A stretch of 36,856 nucleotides of DNA, taken from contig JAHJGZ010000012.1 in assembly GCA_018823795.1 (NCBI GenBank), positions 1 through 36,856 of the forward strand, in the 5' to 3' direction. Position 1 is the first letter of the stretch, and every line of letters begins with the position of its first letter. The notes under the pieces are model-generated. The model saw only the letters and a program-made list of their open reading frames with translations, had not been told where the DNA came from and searched no databases. Made by a program: the position numbers and the translations under genes. This DNA comes from Candidatus Omnitrophota bacterium (GTDB lineage: Bacteria; Omnitrophota; Omnitrophia; JAHJGZ01). Positions 22,621 through 32,768 of the stretch are shown here, in pieces.

Positions 22621-24264
22621 TTATATGCTGAGAACAAGAACCGGTGTAAGAGTATGTTCTTCTCCGTAACGTTCTACGGTAATAGACACTTTATCGCCTG
22701 CATTACTATACTGCACTTTTTTAACAAAATCTTGAGTACTCGTAATCGGTTGTCCGTCAAAAGTAAGCAGCACATCTCCTACTTTAAAACCGGCTTTATA
22801 AGCCGGACTTCTTGACTCAACACGATCTATTATTGTCCTCGTTCCTGCTTGATATAAAGCAACACCAAGCCATACTTTTACCTTTGTTTCCGCGGGGTAG
22901 GAATCCAAGATCATCCATAAAGTGTGTTGTTTCCCGTCCCGATCGACGACAATACTTACCAGATCCCCCTTTTTTCGATTGTAAATGATTTGGTAGAGGC
23001 CATCAAGTGTTTCGATTTTTTCATTGCCAAAGAAAATAATCCTATCCCCGACTTGAAGGCCTGAACGCTCAGCGCCCGTGTTGACTATAAGTGCATCGAT
23101 TTTAACTGCTCCCGCATCCTGTATACATTGTGCGCCGACCCATCCTTTTGATGATTGCGCATCCTCCGCATCACGCCCTCCCTGCGCTTCCCATTCATAG
23201 ATCCTATCCTGCGCAGTTCTGACATTGGCGGCATCAGGTGCGATTTCAAGGTACCGTTTCATCCAAAAAATCGCCTTACTAAAATTTTCTTCCTTGTTGC
23301 CGTTTCCGGTTTCTGCTGCAACCGATCCTAATTTTCCATAGAGAAGCGCCTGATTAAAAAAGCCTGCTGGATACCAGGGTGCGATTTCACTTACCTTTCG
23401 GTACGTCGTAATCGCATCAGCGTCCCGCCCTGCCTCCACATGAACTTTTGCCTGTACAATGTAGCGCCGCGCCGATTCAAAAAGTTTTGGTTTCGGAGAA
23501 CACTTTTGGTACGCACGGATTAAACAATCGGTAAGAAGTTTACCCCGGTCCTCCTCATAATCAGGTTTTAATAACGCATAGGCTTTACCGTAATGCTGAA
23601 ATGCTAAAAGAAAATTACCTTCCCCCTCAGCTTTTGCGCCTGCAGATTCTTCCGTATTTACTAAATCATATCTATTATCATGAAAGACCGAAAGCCCTAA
23701 CGACTCTTTATATGGCCCGTAGCGCGGTGAATGTTCAATCCACTGATCGAGAGATTCAAAAGCCTGTGAAATTTTATTTGCCTTAATGCGCGAGTCACCC
23801 ATACGATGGATAAATTCCTGCCACGGATATGCACTGTAAGCTTTTTGCCACCACACGTCCGCTTCCTCGTACTGCCCTTTATCGTAGAATACCAATGCCG
23901 CTCTATGTGCAGCATGAGATGCCACATTCGTCGGACGATAAAAAGTATTAATCCCAACGGTAAATGCACGTAAGCCATCCCGCGCCATCGGTTGTTTACC
24001 CGCATTGAGAAAATCTTCATACGCTTTGGTATATTCCCCTGCATCCCAATAGAGCGTACCGCGGCTGATCCATGACCACACGTAGGTCGGATCAGCGTCA
24101 ATCGCTGTTTGATACGATGCAAGAGCTGCTTCTTTTTGTCCCTGCCCGTATTCATTTGTTCCCTGGCTATAATACTTATAAGCCTTATCACGAGGAAGTA
24201 CCACACACCCCGTAAGCATAATGATGAATAAAAAAAGGACTAGTGTTTTAAAATAATGTGACAT
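22621..24264 (-). CDS. TPR and tandem-PDZ lipoprotein
   Basis: This 547-aa product has a lipoprotein signal with lipobox MLTGC (Cys20). It is followed by TPR-like helical repeats, clearest at about residues 28-90 and again near 280-350, and two consecutive PDZ domains in the last 180 residues (GAERSGLQVGDRIIFFG and SPAYKAGFKVGDVLLTFDG). TPR and PDZ domains bind peptides or partner proteins. With an M48 protease directly downstream, this is probably an envelope scaffold or substrate adaptor; that pairing is inferred from context. AGGTGA lies 5 nt before the ATG. The gap to rpoD is only 69 bp. A weak TTGAAC-N17-TAATTG could be a promoter there, or the gene may be read from rpoD. Confidence 0.85.
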   Translation of the reverse strand: MSHYFKTLVLFLFIIMLTGCVVLPRDKAYKYYSQGTNEYGQGQKEAALASYQTAIDADPTYVWSWISRGTLYWDAGEYTKAYEDFLNAGKQPMARDGLRAFTVGINTFYRPTNVASHAAHRAALVFYDKGQYEEADVWWQKAYSAYPWQEFIHRMGDSRIKANKISQAFESLDQWIEHSPRYGPYKESLGLSVFHDNRYDLVNTEESAGAKAEGEGNFLLAFQHYGKAYALLKPDYEEDRGKLLTDCLIRAYQKCSPKPKLFESARRYIVQAKVHVEAGRDADAITTYRKVSEIAPWYPAGFFNQALLYGKLGSVAAETGNGNKEENFSKAIFWMKRYLEIAPDAANVRTAQDRIYEWEAQGGRDAEDAQSSKGWVGAQCIQDAGAVKIDALIVNTGAERSGLQVGDRIIFFGNEKIETLDGLYQIIYNRKKGDLVSIVVDRDGKQHTLWMILDSYPAETKVKVWLGVALYQAGTRTIIDRVESRSPAYKAGFKVGDVLLTFDGQPITSTQDFVKKVQYSNAGDKVSITVERYGEEHTLTPVLVLSI

Positions 24265-24333
24265 AGTTCACCTCGTAGAAATAAAACAATTATTCTTTTG
24301 CTGCGTCCCGTTCAACTCACGAAAAGCAAGTGT

Positions 24334-26301
24334 CTACTGCAAACGCAGGTCAAGAAAGTTTTTTAAACGACGTGAGCGGGTCGGATGGCGTAGTTTCCTC
24401 AACGCTTTTGCTTCAATCTGACGGACACGTTCACGGGTAACACTAAAGATTGTTCCGACTTCTTCAAGGGTGCGCGGATAACCATCACCAATACCAAACC
24501 GCAGCCTGAGGACTCGTTCTTCCCGTTCGGTTAATGTACAGAGTACATCGTCCATTTGTTCTTTAAGCAGTGAATAGGCGGTTGCATTTGCCGGTGAGAC
24601 TGCCCCTTTATCTTCAATAAAATCGCCAAAACTTGTATCGCCGTCATCACCAATCGGTGTCTGCAACGATATCGGTTCTTGCGCAATCTTTAAAACCCCT
24701 TTGACTTTATCAAGCGGCAGATGCATGATCTTTGCTACCTCTTCCGGTGTCGGCTCATGCCCGGTTTCCTGTACAATATGGCGTGATGCCCGATAAAATT
24801 TATTAATGGTTTCTATCATATGTACCGGAATACGGATGGTGCGCGCCTGATCAGCGATAGAACGGGTAATCGCCTGTCGTATCCACCATGTGGCATAGGT
24901 AGAAAACTTGTATCCCCGTTTATATTCAAACTTATCAACCGCTTTCATAAGACCGATGTTGCCTTCCTGGATCAAATCAAGAAATGTAAGACCGCGGTTG
25001 GTGTATTTTTTTGCAATACTCACGACCAAACGAAGGTTTGCTGCAACAAGTGACTTTTTTACTTTCGAAAGTTCTCGTGAACGTTTCACAATAAGTTTCA
25101 AACGTTCCATAACGGCACTGGATGACTCACCCAGTTCACGAAAAAGGATGCGGTATTTTGTCCGCTTGTCTCGTAAGGCCTTTTTTTCTTCTTTACTCTT
25201 AAGTTTGCTCTTTTTCTTTTGCCGTTTCAATTCTTCTTCAAGCTCACGCATTTCTCTATAGTGCGCTTTATAATTCGCAATCATGGTCTCGACAATATCC
25301 ATACCGAGAGAAAATTCCATAAAAAGTTCAGCCAGGCGTGCGTTTTTCCGGCTTGCTCGCAGGCGACGGGTAAGCGTCTTCAGTTTCCGTTTGGTCAGTG
25401 CCACCGCCTCCCAATCGTCATCAATGGTCGACTCCAAGCTTATTTCATCAGAAAGAATATCATTGGCAACGGTCAAGACTTCATTACGCGCAGCTTTTGT
25501 TTCATATATTGCCATACGCAGGCGGTCTTCTGCTTCTTCGATCCGTTTTGCAATGTCTATTTCCTGCGCACGCGTCAAGAGCGGAATCTGTCCCATCTGA
25601 CGCAGATAGGTTCGTACCGGATCATCCATTTTGACACCGGATTGAAACTCAATAAGCCCCTCTTTTTTACCTTCTAAGAGGGCTGCTCGTCTACGCCGCG
25701 TACTCATTTCTTTCTCAAGCCGCACACTATAGCGGGTGTTTTGAGAAGAGGTGATTTCTATTTTTTTTGTCTCAAGCAGAATAATAATTTCTGCTAACTT
25801 ATTCGTATTCAGAATTTCCTCTGGCAGGAGCATATTAAGTTGTTCATAGGTAATAAACTTTTGCCGTTCTCCAAGGTGCACCAGACGATCAACATACTCA
25901 CTGATTTTGACACTCTTTGACTGTGGTTTTTGCATCGCGGCGAGGCGGGCGCGCTTGTGCGCTATGATATTGCGCTTATCGGTTTGGGTAAGCGGTGGCG
26001 GCACGAGGGATTTTTTCTCCTTTGGTATGCGCCCTTTATGCTTGATGAGGCCCTTTTTAAGGCGTTTCGCTGGTCGTCCTCTTTTTCTTTTTTTATGAAA
26101 AGGTTTTTTGCACTTTTTTACTTTGTGCTTTTTCACCGTACGTCTTTTTACTTTTTTCTTTCTTTTCTTTTTACGCGGTAAACGCTTGGTGCGCTTGTTT
26201 GTTACACGCTTTTTTCTCTTTTTCTTTGTTCTTTTCGTTACCCGTTTTCGTCGTTTTGAAGCACGAACTTTTTTCTTTTTTTTCTTCTTGCGTTTTTTCA
26301 T
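24334..26301 (-). CDS. rpoD: Primary sigma factor RpoD with a Lys/Arg tail
   Basis: This is the housekeeping sigma-70 factor, 655 aa. Region 1.1 is at about 115-170 ([20 protein letters not shown]), 1.2 at about 224-256 ([17 protein letters not shown]), region 2 at about 410-490 with the -10 recognition helix ([15 protein letters not shown]), region 3 next, and region 4.2 near 600-640 ([21 protein letters not shown]). The first 100 residues are almost entirely Lys and Arg. That is far more basic than usual, although actinobacterial SigA proteins have Lys/Ala-rich tails. The ATG lies 2 nt after the dnaG stop, so coupling is likely. A Met near residue 115 would give a conventional sigma and is the alternative start. 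dnaG-rpoD adjacency is the usual macromolecular-synthesis order. Confidence 0.95.
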   Translation of the reverse strand: MKKRKKKKKKKVRASKRRKRVTKRTKKKRKKRVTNKRTKRLPRKKKRKKKVKRRTVKKHKVKKCKKPFHKKRKRGRPAKRLKKGLIKHKGRIPKEKKSLVPPPLTQTDKRNIIAHKRARLAAMQKPQSKSVKISEYVDRLVHLGERQKFITYEQLNMLLPEEILNTNKLAEIIILLETKKIEITSSQNTRYSVRLEKEMSTRRRRAALLEGKKEGLIEFQSGVKMDDPVRTYLRQMGQIPLLTRAQEIDIAKRIEEAEDRLRMAIYETKAARNEVLTVANDILSDEISLESTIDDDWEAVALTKRKLKTLTRRLRASRKNARLAELFMEFSLGMDIVETMIANYKAHYREMRELEEELKRQKKKSKLKSKEEKKALRDKRTKYRILFRELGESSSAVMERLKLIVKRSRELSKVKKSLVAANLRLVVSIAKKYTNRGLTFLDLIQEGNIGLMKAVDKFEYKRGYKFSTYATWWIRQAITRSIADQARTIRIPVHMIETINKFYRASRHIVQETGHEPTPEEVAKIMHLPLDKVKGVLKIAQEPISLQTPIGDDGDTSFGDFIEDKGAVSPANATAYSLLKEQMDDVLCTLTEREERVLRLRFGIGDGYPRTLEEVGTIFSVTRERVRQIEAKALRKLRHPTRSRRLKNFLDLRLQ

Positions 26302-26303
26302 GG

Positions 26304-28094
26304 TTACACCATACTACCCTTTGTTTTAAGTTCCTGGATTTTCTCCTGAAGGTCAATTTTCATCTGTTGATATTTCTTAAGATTTTCATCGTCGCCATTT
26401 TGTACAGCACGCATAATACATTCATGAATTTCCATCTTTTTCTTTTTATATCCTCTCATCTTGATTTCACAGATACGATACGCTAAGGCTTCTTCTTCAC
26501 TGTCTTCTTCAACCTTAAAAAAGGGAAGTTCGCTTAAGATCGCCCGTGTATCGTCATGTTGAATTCTATTCATTAAAGTATTAAAATCGATGCGCCGCTC
26601 TCCTTCCTGATACATTTTCCCGAGATAGACAAATATTTCACGTGCATCGGGCCGCTCAAAATCATCAGCACTCAATAAAGCAAATGCCCTCTCGCACAGA
26701 ATGGGTTCACTAATAAGAATATGAAGAAGGCTCAGTTCTTCGAGATATTTCCGAGCCGCGGGTTTTGTTTTCCGTTCGGTAACGGCATGATCCGGATCGA
26801 ATCCATGTTTTTTTTTCTTATGCATCTCCTCCCGCAAAGAACCTTCGTGGATACCAAGACACTCTGAGAGTTTCCGTATATAACGGTCTCGAAGTATCGT
26901 ATTCTTGACGGCATGAAGCATCTCAAACATTTCATCCGTAATTTTAATGAGCCCCGATGAATCATTTTTATCAAATTTTTTCAAAAGATAATTCAATTTA
27001 AAATCAAAAATGTCCTGAGCGTCCTTCAGCATATGACAGAAAGCATCCCGTCCCTGCTCGGTGACGAAACTGTCCGGGTCATATCCTTTGGGAAGGATAA
27101 CAATTTCAACGCATAATGATTCTTCTAAAAATGCATTGATACTCCTGAGGGAAGCATTGAGACCTGCACTGTCGCCGTCAAAAATCATTATTGCTTTTTC
27201 GGCATATCGTTTCAAAATGCGTACATGATCACGTGTGAGCGCCGTACCAAGCGGGGCAACTACATTTTCAAGCCCGACTTGATAAAGACGCATGACATCA
27301 AGATATCCTTCAACAATAATCACCGTTCCCTCTGCCTCACGAATTTTGCGGCGTGCCCGATAGAGCCCATAGAGTTCAAACCGTTTTCTAAAATGCTCGG
27401 TCTCCGATGTATTAATATATTTTGGCTCTTCTTGTGTCAGCGTGCGGCCGCCAAAGGCAACCACCTTTTCTTTGATGTTTATAATGGGAAAAATAATTCT
27501 ATCTCTAAAAAAATCGTATGGCGCCCCCTTGCTTGACGGCAGCACCAACCCTGATGAAAGAATAGCACTTTCATGAAACTCCTTCTGACGCAAATAATCC
27601 AGAAGACCACGCCATTCATTGCGTGCATAGCCGACACCAAAGGCGTCAATGATAGAGCGTGAAAACCCCCGTTTTTCTAAATAGATCTGCGCACTTTTGC
27701 TTTCAGCTTTCATAAAATTTCCACGGTAATAGTCAAACGCGGCTTTATAAACATCCAAAAGGAGCCGTGTCCGCGAAACCTCGTTTTTTGAAGCCGTACG
27801 TTTTTCCGGAACGGTAACACCGCATTTTGCTGCCAAGTGTCGCACTGTTTCCGGAAAGGTCATATTTTCATATTTCATGATGAATGAAAAAACATTTCCG
27901 CCAGCACCGCATCCGAAACAGTGATATATCTGCTTCTGAGGACTAATCATAAAAGAAGGGGTCTTCTCCTGGTGAAAAGGACATACTGCTTTAAAATTAG
28001 CCCCCGCACGTTTGACCGGAATATAACCCGCAATAACCTGAACAATATCGGTCATGGCACTTATTTGATCAATTGTTCGTTCATCGATACTCAT
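26304..28094 (-). CDS. dnaG: DNA primase DnaG
   Basis: This 596-aa primase synthesises RNA primers for lagging-strand DNA replication. The N-terminal CHC2 zinc finger is complete (Cys38, His41, Cys59, Cys62). The catalytic core and TOPRIM domain follow, with VEGYLDV (Glu262) and FDGDSAG (Asp306, Asp308) as metal-binding residues. The C-terminal part is the helicase-binding region. Length is normal. The ATG overlaps the preceding stop codon by one base (TAATG), typical of coupled genes, and rpoD follows after 2 nt. Confidence 0.97.
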   Translation of the reverse strand: MSIDERTIDQISAMTDIVQVIAGYIPVKRAGANFKAVCPFHQEKTPSFMISPQKQIYHCFGCGAGGNVFSFIMKYENMTFPETVRHLAAKCGVTVPEKRTASKNEVSRTRLLLDVYKAAFDYYRGNFMKAESKSAQIYLEKRGFSRSIIDAFGVGYARNEWRGLLDYLRQKEFHESAILSSGLVLPSSKGAPYDFFRDRIIFPIINIKEKVVAFGGRTLTQEEPKYINTSETEHFRKRFELYGLYRARRKIREAEGTVIIVEGYLDVMRLYQVGLENVVAPLGTALTRDHVRILKRYAEKAIMIFDGDSAGLNASLRSINAFLEESLCVEIVILPKGYDPDSFVTEQGRDAFCHMLKDAQDIFDFKLNYLLKKFDKNDSSGLIKITDEMFEMLHAVKNTILRDRYIRKLSECLGIHEGSLREEMHKKKKHGFDPDHAVTERKTKPAARKYLEELSLLHILISEPILCERAFALLSADDFERPDAREIFVYLGKMYQEGERRIDFNTLMNRIQHDDTRAILSELPFFKVEEDSEEEALAYRICEIKMRGYKKKKMEIHECIMRAVQNGDDENLKKYQQMKIDLQEKIQELKTKGSMV

Positions 28095-29050
28095 TATTTT
28101 CTCTTTGCTCTCCGGAAACCACTTGCCTCTATCAGAGCAAGTTTTTCCTTTTTCATTATTGTATCAAGAAGCAAATTGAATCCCAAATTATCAGAAGAGA
28201 TATGTCCGGCATTGATAATATTAATCCGCGATTCTTTCGCCTTTCTAAAATGAGCTTCCGTAAAATGCATACCCACAACAGTACTAATACCGCTCTGAAC
28301 AAGGCGTGAAAAAATCTCTTTTGACCCTTCGGTGCCGCCGGTCATATCTACTAAAATCTTTCCTGCTCGACCTTCAGGGCCGCCAAGCAGAATGCGGGGT
28401 ACAGTACCCTCCTGCGCCGCCTTTTTATATTCAGGTTGTTCATTTAGAATATCTAAAACATTTTTTAAATATAGCGGCTTTTTCCTGTCAAATAGTTTCT
28501 GGAGATACGTATAGACATGATTATCCACTGGTGTATGAGCACAGAGGAGAGGAATGTTGAGCAAACGGGCAGCATCAACGGTACGTGCATGGTTTGCACT
28601 CGATACGCTTCTGCTCACCTCCGCCATTCTTTCATTTGTTAAACTTTCTGCTATGGCAATGGGGACACCGCGTTTACTGAATACGTCTGCCTGCAGTGAC
28701 ATGACCTCATAAAAACGAGCCAGCGCATGGCCATCGGGATGATGCGCAAGTACACAATCGATCTTCTTCCCTTGCTCACGCAAACGGTCTACCATCACCA
28801 TTTCACCCACCTCCATATCAATACCGACCATTACAGTAGAAATTTTCATGTCGGGATCACCAAAAAGAAGACGGCTGTCCGCATAAGGATTCCACAAACA
28901 ATCAGTATCAAAAACTTCTTTTTGTTTTTTTTCGAGCTGTTCATATTTCTTCTTTGTTTTTGTTAAAAAAACTTTTACCCCGGCACGTCCACGAGGATCA
29001 TTATTAATACCTTCCTCGATAATAGTTTCGTATAGTTTCTGCAGTTTCAT
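28094..29050 (-). CDS. NIF3-like (DUF34) protein
   Basis: This 318-aa product matches the NIF3/DUF34 pattern: an AHHPDG motif (about 101-106), an AHTPVDN motif about 70 residues further on, and near the C-terminus a GMHFTEAHF stretch followed by INAGHISSDNLG. These His/Asp positions form the family's two-metal site. NIF3 proteins are conserved putative metal-dependent hydrolases or GTP cyclohydrolase I type 2-like proteins, with no settled role. The N-terminal 70 residues, rich in Lys and Glu, do not look like the family core. GGGAG lies 5 nt before the ATG. The gene sits in the operon 14 nt after the glycosylase and overlaps dnaG by one base. Confidence 0.75.
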   Translation of the reverse strand: MKLQKLYETIIEEGINNDPRGRAGVKVFLTKTKKKYEQLEKKQKEVFDTDCLWNPYADSRLLFGDPDMKISTVMVGIDMEVGEMVMVDRLREQGKKIDCVLAHHPDGHALARFYEVMSLQADVFSKRGVPIAIAESLTNERMAEVSRSVSSANHARTVDAARLLNIPLLCAHTPVDNHVYTYLQKLFDRKKPLYLKNVLDILNEQPEYKKAAQEGTVPRILLGGPEGRAGKILVDMTGGTEGSKEIFSRLVQSGISTVVGMHFTEAHFRKAKESRINIINAGHISSDNLGFNLLLDTIMKKEKLALIEASGFRRAKRK

Positions 29051-29064
29051 TTGAGCTCCCTTGT

Positions 29065-29649
29065 TTATGTTCTTGAAATAAACTTATTTCCTTTAATATA
29101 AAAACGATACAGTAACTTTTTTCCCTCCCGTATTCCAATACGCGGAGTAACGGTAATCATCATCACGTCATTTTGTGAGGCGGTATCTTCTCGAACGACA
29201 ATTACACCTCTTACGACATCACATCCGGAATGTTTCTTCGTAATTCCCAACGCGTGCGTTAACTTCCCTGGTCCGTTACTCATATGATGCGCAGCGCTAA
29301 CCTGACGCCGTTTCTTCATGAGCGAAAGTCCACACATCGGTTCAACCGCTCGAATCAGTACCGCTCCTGCTATCCCTTCCTTTTCTGTTACAATATTAAA
29401 ACAATAGTGATTACCGTAAATAAAATATACATACGCATAACCCGCCGGGCCAAACATCACTTTATTTCGCGGCGTGGGTCCATGATAGGCGTGAGACGCC
29501 GGATCGGTTCTTCCATTATACGCTTCTGTCTCAACAATCCGCGCAGTGAGCCGCGATCTTCCACACGGAACTACCAATACTTTTCCCAGTAATTCAACAG
29601 CAACAATACGACTACTTCGCTCGTAAAACTGCCTCGGTAATATCTTCAC
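29065..29649 (-). CDS. mpg: 3-methyladenine DNA glycosylase (AAG/Mpg family)
   Basis: This 194-aa enzyme removes alkylated and deaminated purines to start base-excision repair. Family motifs are plain: FYERSSRIVAVELLGKVLV, RIVETEAYNG holding the catalytic Glu (E40/E42), HGPTPRNKVMFGPAG, the YVYFIYGNHYCFN damage-binding strand, and NGPGKLTHALGI. Length is normal for bacterial Aag. The start is a GTG 2 nt after the cvpA stop, so the two are probably coupled. Confidence 0.93.
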   Translation of the reverse strand: MKILPRQFYERSSRIVAVELLGKVLVVPCGRSRLTARIVETEAYNGRTDPASHAYHGPTPRNKVMFGPAGYAYVYFIYGNHYCFNIVTEKEGIAGAVLIRAVEPMCGLSLMKKRRQVSAAHHMSNGPGKLTHALGITKKHSGCDVVRGVIVVREDTASQNDVMMITVTPRIGIREGKKLLYRFYIKGNKFISRT

Positions 29650-29651
29650 GT

Positions 29652-30224
29652 TTAATACGTATTTCCCGGAAAGGTTATCTCACTTATACCCGTTATTACA
29701 CGCATCCAATAATCGTGTACATTCATACAAAGATTGCTTATCTTTTGTCCAGAGTGTGACGGTTGTTTCATAAAGTTATCAATGATGGGGATGGTGAGTA
29801 TATTAATAAAAAATATAACCAACCCTAATAACAGAACAAATCGTAATGCCCCGACAAGACCGCCAACGATACGCTCCCAAAAATAAACAAAAGTTACATT
29901 CCCTATTCTCTGAATCACTATGAGAATAAGTCGTGTTACCACATTAGCACCAATAGCCAAAATAAGGAATGACACCAACTGGGCAATATCTTTTGGGATG
30001 ATAGAATGTGCAACGACTAACGAACCGATTCGATCGTAATAATGAACTGCGACAACGATCGTAATGATGATTGCAATAAATCGCGGGAATTGATGGCTGA
30101 ACCCGCGTACATATCCCACAATAACGCCCAACACCAGTACCACCACAAGAGCAATATCAAGAAACCCCAAATGTGATAGCAACATACCTATTTTAGATGA
30201 TCCGAAAAGTTGTAAGAGTATCAT
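29652..30224 (-). CDS. cvpA: CvpA-family membrane protein
   Basis: This is a 190-aa integral membrane protein with about four hydrophobic segments and the CvpA family layout: FLDIALVVVLVLGVIVGYVRGF at the N-terminus and RIVGGLVGALRFVLLLGLVIFF later. CvpA was named for colicin V production in E. coli; its general function is not settled. The frame is open to a TTG at 30242, but the ATG at 30224 has GGGAGG 6 nt upstream and is the better start. It follows mtaB by 38 nt and precedes the glycosylase by 2 nt. Confidence 0.85.
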   Translation of the reverse strand: MILLQLFGSSKIGMLLSHLGFLDIALVVVLVLGVIVGYVRGFSHQFPRFIAIIITIVVAVHYYDRIGSLVVAHSIIPKDIAQLVSFLILAIGANVVTRLILIVIQRIGNVTFVYFWERIVGGLVGALRFVLLLGLVIFFINILTIPIIDNFMKQPSHSGQKISNLCMNVHDYWMRVITGISEITFPGNTY

Positions 30225-30262
30225 ATATTTCCTCCCGATCAACAGTTAATAGAATAAGGCTT

Positions 30263-31561
30263 TTAGGCTATACGCTCGCCCTTTAAATAATCTTTACCAT
30301 TATCGAGGATCGTTACCGGTATAATGGTATTAATGAGAGAAGCATCACCTTTTACTAAGACCTTCACATACTGTCGGGTCCTCCCCCTCAATTCGCTTGA
30401 GTAAGAATTAATGCTGCCTTCAATTAATACGTTTTGCGTTGTTCCCCTCAGTTCTAAAGCCATTTTATTAAAAAGCATATCATTTATCTGCTGTACATTC
30501 TGTTCACGTCTTTTGACGATAGATGAAGATACTTTATTCTCAAAGCAATAGGCATCAGTGCCTGCTCGTGGACTAAAGGGAAATATATGTATCTTGAATG
30601 GCCGGACATCCTCGAGAAGAGATAGTGTATTATAAAAAGCATTATTATCTTCACTCGGAAAACCAACAATAACATCCGTACTTAACCCAAAAGAAGGTAT
30701 TGTTTCCCGCAAACAATCAATCAATTCTTTATACTGTATTCGTGTATACGGCCGCCGCATCAAGCGTAATATTTGATCATCCCCACTCTGTAGTGGAATA
30801 TGAAGATGAGGACAGAGTCTTTCTGTAATAGCCATAGAGTGGATAAGTTCCCTGCTCACATCAAATGGTTCGATAGAACTTAATCGCACTCTCTTGATTA
30901 ACGGAATAGTGAGTATCTCATCAAGGAGATCAACCAGTCCTTTCTTTTCCTTAAAATCTTTGCCGTACGCACCAATCTGGATCCCGGTAAGAACAATTTC
31001 CTGATATCCATTGTCTGCTAATCGCCGTACCTCATCGCGTATATCCGACAATCTCCTACTGCGTGATGAACCCCGTACAATACGCACCTTACAATAGGAA
31101 CAGTTCATATTACAGCCATCCTGCACTTTTACGAAAGCGCGCATATGCCCTTTAAATGATGAGATGCCGCGGCATGTATCCTCCATATTAGTTTTGATAG
31201 GATGAGGTGTCTGGGGTAATAAGGCGTGTGCAATATTCATTTTTCGATCATTCGGAAGGATAATATCAACATCCACGTTTTTGAGGAGCCCCGTAAGATT
31301 ATCATGCGTAAGGCAACCGGTAAGAACTACTTTTCCCTGTGGATTATGTCTTTTAAATCGTCGAATATAATATAGCGCCTTCCGGTCACTATGATGAGTC
31401 ACGGTACATGAATTGACAACACAATAATCAGCCTCTTCAGGACGATCCATTTCTGAAAAACCGTTTCTTATAAGCGATTCCCGCATCCCTTGTGTTTCAT
31501 ATTGATTAACTTTACAACCGAGCGTTTTAAAGTATACTGTTTTGGGCATAGTAACTTTCAT
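30263..31561 (-). CDS. mtaB: tRNA (t6A37) methylthiotransferase MtaB
   Basis: This 432-aa radical-SAM enzyme converts t6A37 to ms2t6A37 in tRNAs reading ANN codons. The UPF0004 domain opens with FKTLGCKVNQYETQ, the MtaB form of the motif, and has Cys16, Cys52 and Cys83 for the auxiliary iron-sulfur cluster. The radical-SAM motif CNMNCSYC supplies Cys150, Cys154 and Cys157. A TRAM domain ends the protein. Length is normal. An ATG four codons into the frame (MPKTVYF) is an alternative start. The gene is preceded by a 118-bp palindromic intergenic element. Confidence 0.95.
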   Translation of the reverse strand: MKVTMPKTVYFKTLGCKVNQYETQGMRESLIRNGFSEMDRPEEADYCVVNSCTVTHHSDRKALYYIRRFKRHNPQGKVVLTGCLTHDNLTGLLKNVDVDIILPNDRKMNIAHALLPQTPHPIKTNMEDTCRGISSFKGHMRAFVKVQDGCNMNCSYCKVRIVRGSSRSRRLSDIRDEVRRLADNGYQEIVLTGIQIGAYGKDFKEKKGLVDLLDEILTIPLIKRVRLSSIEPFDVSRELIHSMAITERLCPHLHIPLQSGDDQILRLMRRPYTRIQYKELIDCLRETIPSFGLSTDVIVGFPSEDNNAFYNTLSLLEDVRPFKIHIFPFSPRAGTDAYCFENKVSSSIVKRREQNVQQINDMLFNKMALELRGTTQNVLIEGSINSYSSELRGRTRQYVKVLVKGDASLINTIIPVTILDNGKDYLKGERIA

Positions 31562-31565
31562 CGTG

Positions 31566-31680
31566 ACGCAAATTTAAGCAATTACACGCAGATGCACGCA
31601 AATGTTCGCATATAACAATGTGCGTTGATTTGCGTTTTTTTCCTGCTGCGGGCAGCAGGGATTTGCGATAATCTGCGTTT
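31566..31680 (-). repeat. Palindromic element between rsmE and mtaB
   Basis: The whole 118-bp gap is one imperfect hairpin. On the minus strand ACGCAGAT-TAT-CGCAAAT near 31680-31661 pairs with ATTTGCG-TGC-ATCTGCGT near 31603-31585. Inside is an 8-bp stem CCTGCTGC/GCAGCAGG at 31642-31659 and further GCAAAT/GCGTTG copies. A T-run is seen only on the plus strand. It resembles the dispersed ACGCAGATT repeats of many uncultured bacterial genomes. Confidence 0.65.
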
Positions 31681-32447
31681 TACAGGCATTGTTTTAAAAC
31701 CGTAACACAGCCAATCATGGCGGTATCAGTCTTTAAGATATTTTTCCCTAAACTAAATGTAATACCATCATGCGCCTTTATCGAGTCACGTTCCTGCGGG
31801 GTAAACCCCCCTTCAGGTCCGATGAGTAATAAAATAGAAATCGGTGATGAACTATCCTGCCGCGCTTCCTGTATCATAGAAATCACTTCATTAATAGTGA
31901 CTGCCTCACCAGGAAACGGCATCAACAAAAAATCATACTGAGCATGCCGGTCAATAATATCATATAATGATTGAGGTGCTTCAATATCGGGCAATGTTGC
32001 TTGTCTGCTTTGCTTTGCTGCTTGAATACTGACCGTTTTCCATCGTTCAACGACACTTTGGGACCGTTCTCCCGAAAGTTTATTACTTGTCCGATCAGTA
32101 AGAAGAGGAATAATTGATTGAATACCGAGTTCGGTTGCCTTTTCCACAATACGGTCAAATACCTTTTTTTGAGGAATTGCTTGTGCAACCGTAATCTGAA
32201 CCGGCGGTTTTTCCTTTTCCTGCCTTTTTTCGATAATTCGTGCTTTAACCCTATAAGGAGAAATATATTCTGCTATTTCAATGGTATAGGTACTTCCTAT
32301 GCCGTCGAAGGCCTCACAGCGCTCGCCGAGCGGAAGCCGGAGCACATGCTGCATATGATGCACTTCTTTTCCCGTAATGTACAGTTCGTCCTCATATACA
32401 TTAGCGGGATCTGTATAAAATAACCGTAAAGCTTTTTTTTCTCCCAC
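31680..32447 (-). CDS. rsmE: 16S rRNA m3U1498 methyltransferase RsmE
   Basis: This 255-aa SPOUT-fold enzyme methylates N3 of U1498 in 16S rRNA. An N-terminal PUA-like domain (about 1-70, with EVHHMQHVLRL) is followed by the SPOUT domain with FDRIVEKATELG, LLIGPEGGFTPQE (SAM-binding loop) and SLGKNILKTDTA, the family's LG-x-x-IL-x-TETA knot. Length is normal. The GTG start has only a weak A/G-rich ribosome-binding site; no better start is visible. It heads the run rsmE to rpoD. A candidate TTGAGA/TAAATA promoter upstream is too weak to list. Confidence 0.93.
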   Translation of the reverse strand: MGEKKALRLFYTDPANVYEDELYITGKEVHHMQHVLRLPLGERCEAFDGIGSTYTIEIAEYISPYRVKARIIEKRQEKEKPPVQITVAQAIPQKKVFDRIVEKATELGIQSIIPLLTDRTSNKLSGERSQSVVERWKTVSIQAAKQSRQATLPDIEAPQSLYDIIDRHAQYDFLLMPFPGEAVTINEVISMIQEARQDSSSPISILLLIGPEGGFTPQERDSIKAHDGITFSLGKNILKTDTAMIGCVTVLKQCL

Positions 32448-32569
32448 GGTTCTTTCTTTGTACCCCTTTTTATTTACATCACCGAAAGCTTTCTCAAAAT
32501 AAGTACCGCAGAAAAAATTGCTCGCTGTTTAAAAGGTGCTTGAGCGATCATTTCATCGGGTAAAAGCGT

Positions 32570-32602
32570 AAAAAACCCCATTATTTATTTATGGGGTTTT
32601 TC
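32570..32602 (-). terminator. Intrinsic terminator downstream of the HU gene
   Basis: AAAAACCCCA (32571-32580) and TGGGGTTTTT (32592-32601) form a perfect stem, with one more A-T pair and a 9-nt loop. Each strand has A and T runs, so it can work in both directions. On the minus strand it terminates the HU transcript before rsmE. The remaining bases in the 32448-32768 gap show nothing recognisable. Confidence 0.85.
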
Positions 32603-32768
32603 ACATCAATCAATAGTATATTTTACGTTATAACTATGAAGGTGTTATATATATGGTGTAGGAAATGTTCCGTCTTCTATCTCCAGACTTGCAATAATGT
32701 ACTTATTGGGTAAAATATATCTTTACTGCATCATTGTTATCAAAGAAAAATGTTCGGATGTGCAGTAT

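Noticed and set aside
22614-22637. TTG start for the M48 protease
   Set aside because: It overlaps the preceding gene; the ATG at 22613 follows that gene's stop and gives a normal signal peptide.
24265-24333. tRNA gene after rpoD
   Set aside because: Only 69 bp with no cloverleaf or TpsiC-like sequence.
26108-26329. Phe-rich plus-strand frames opposite the rpoD tail
   Set aside because: Phe runs are simply the reverse complement of Lys codons in the basic tail.
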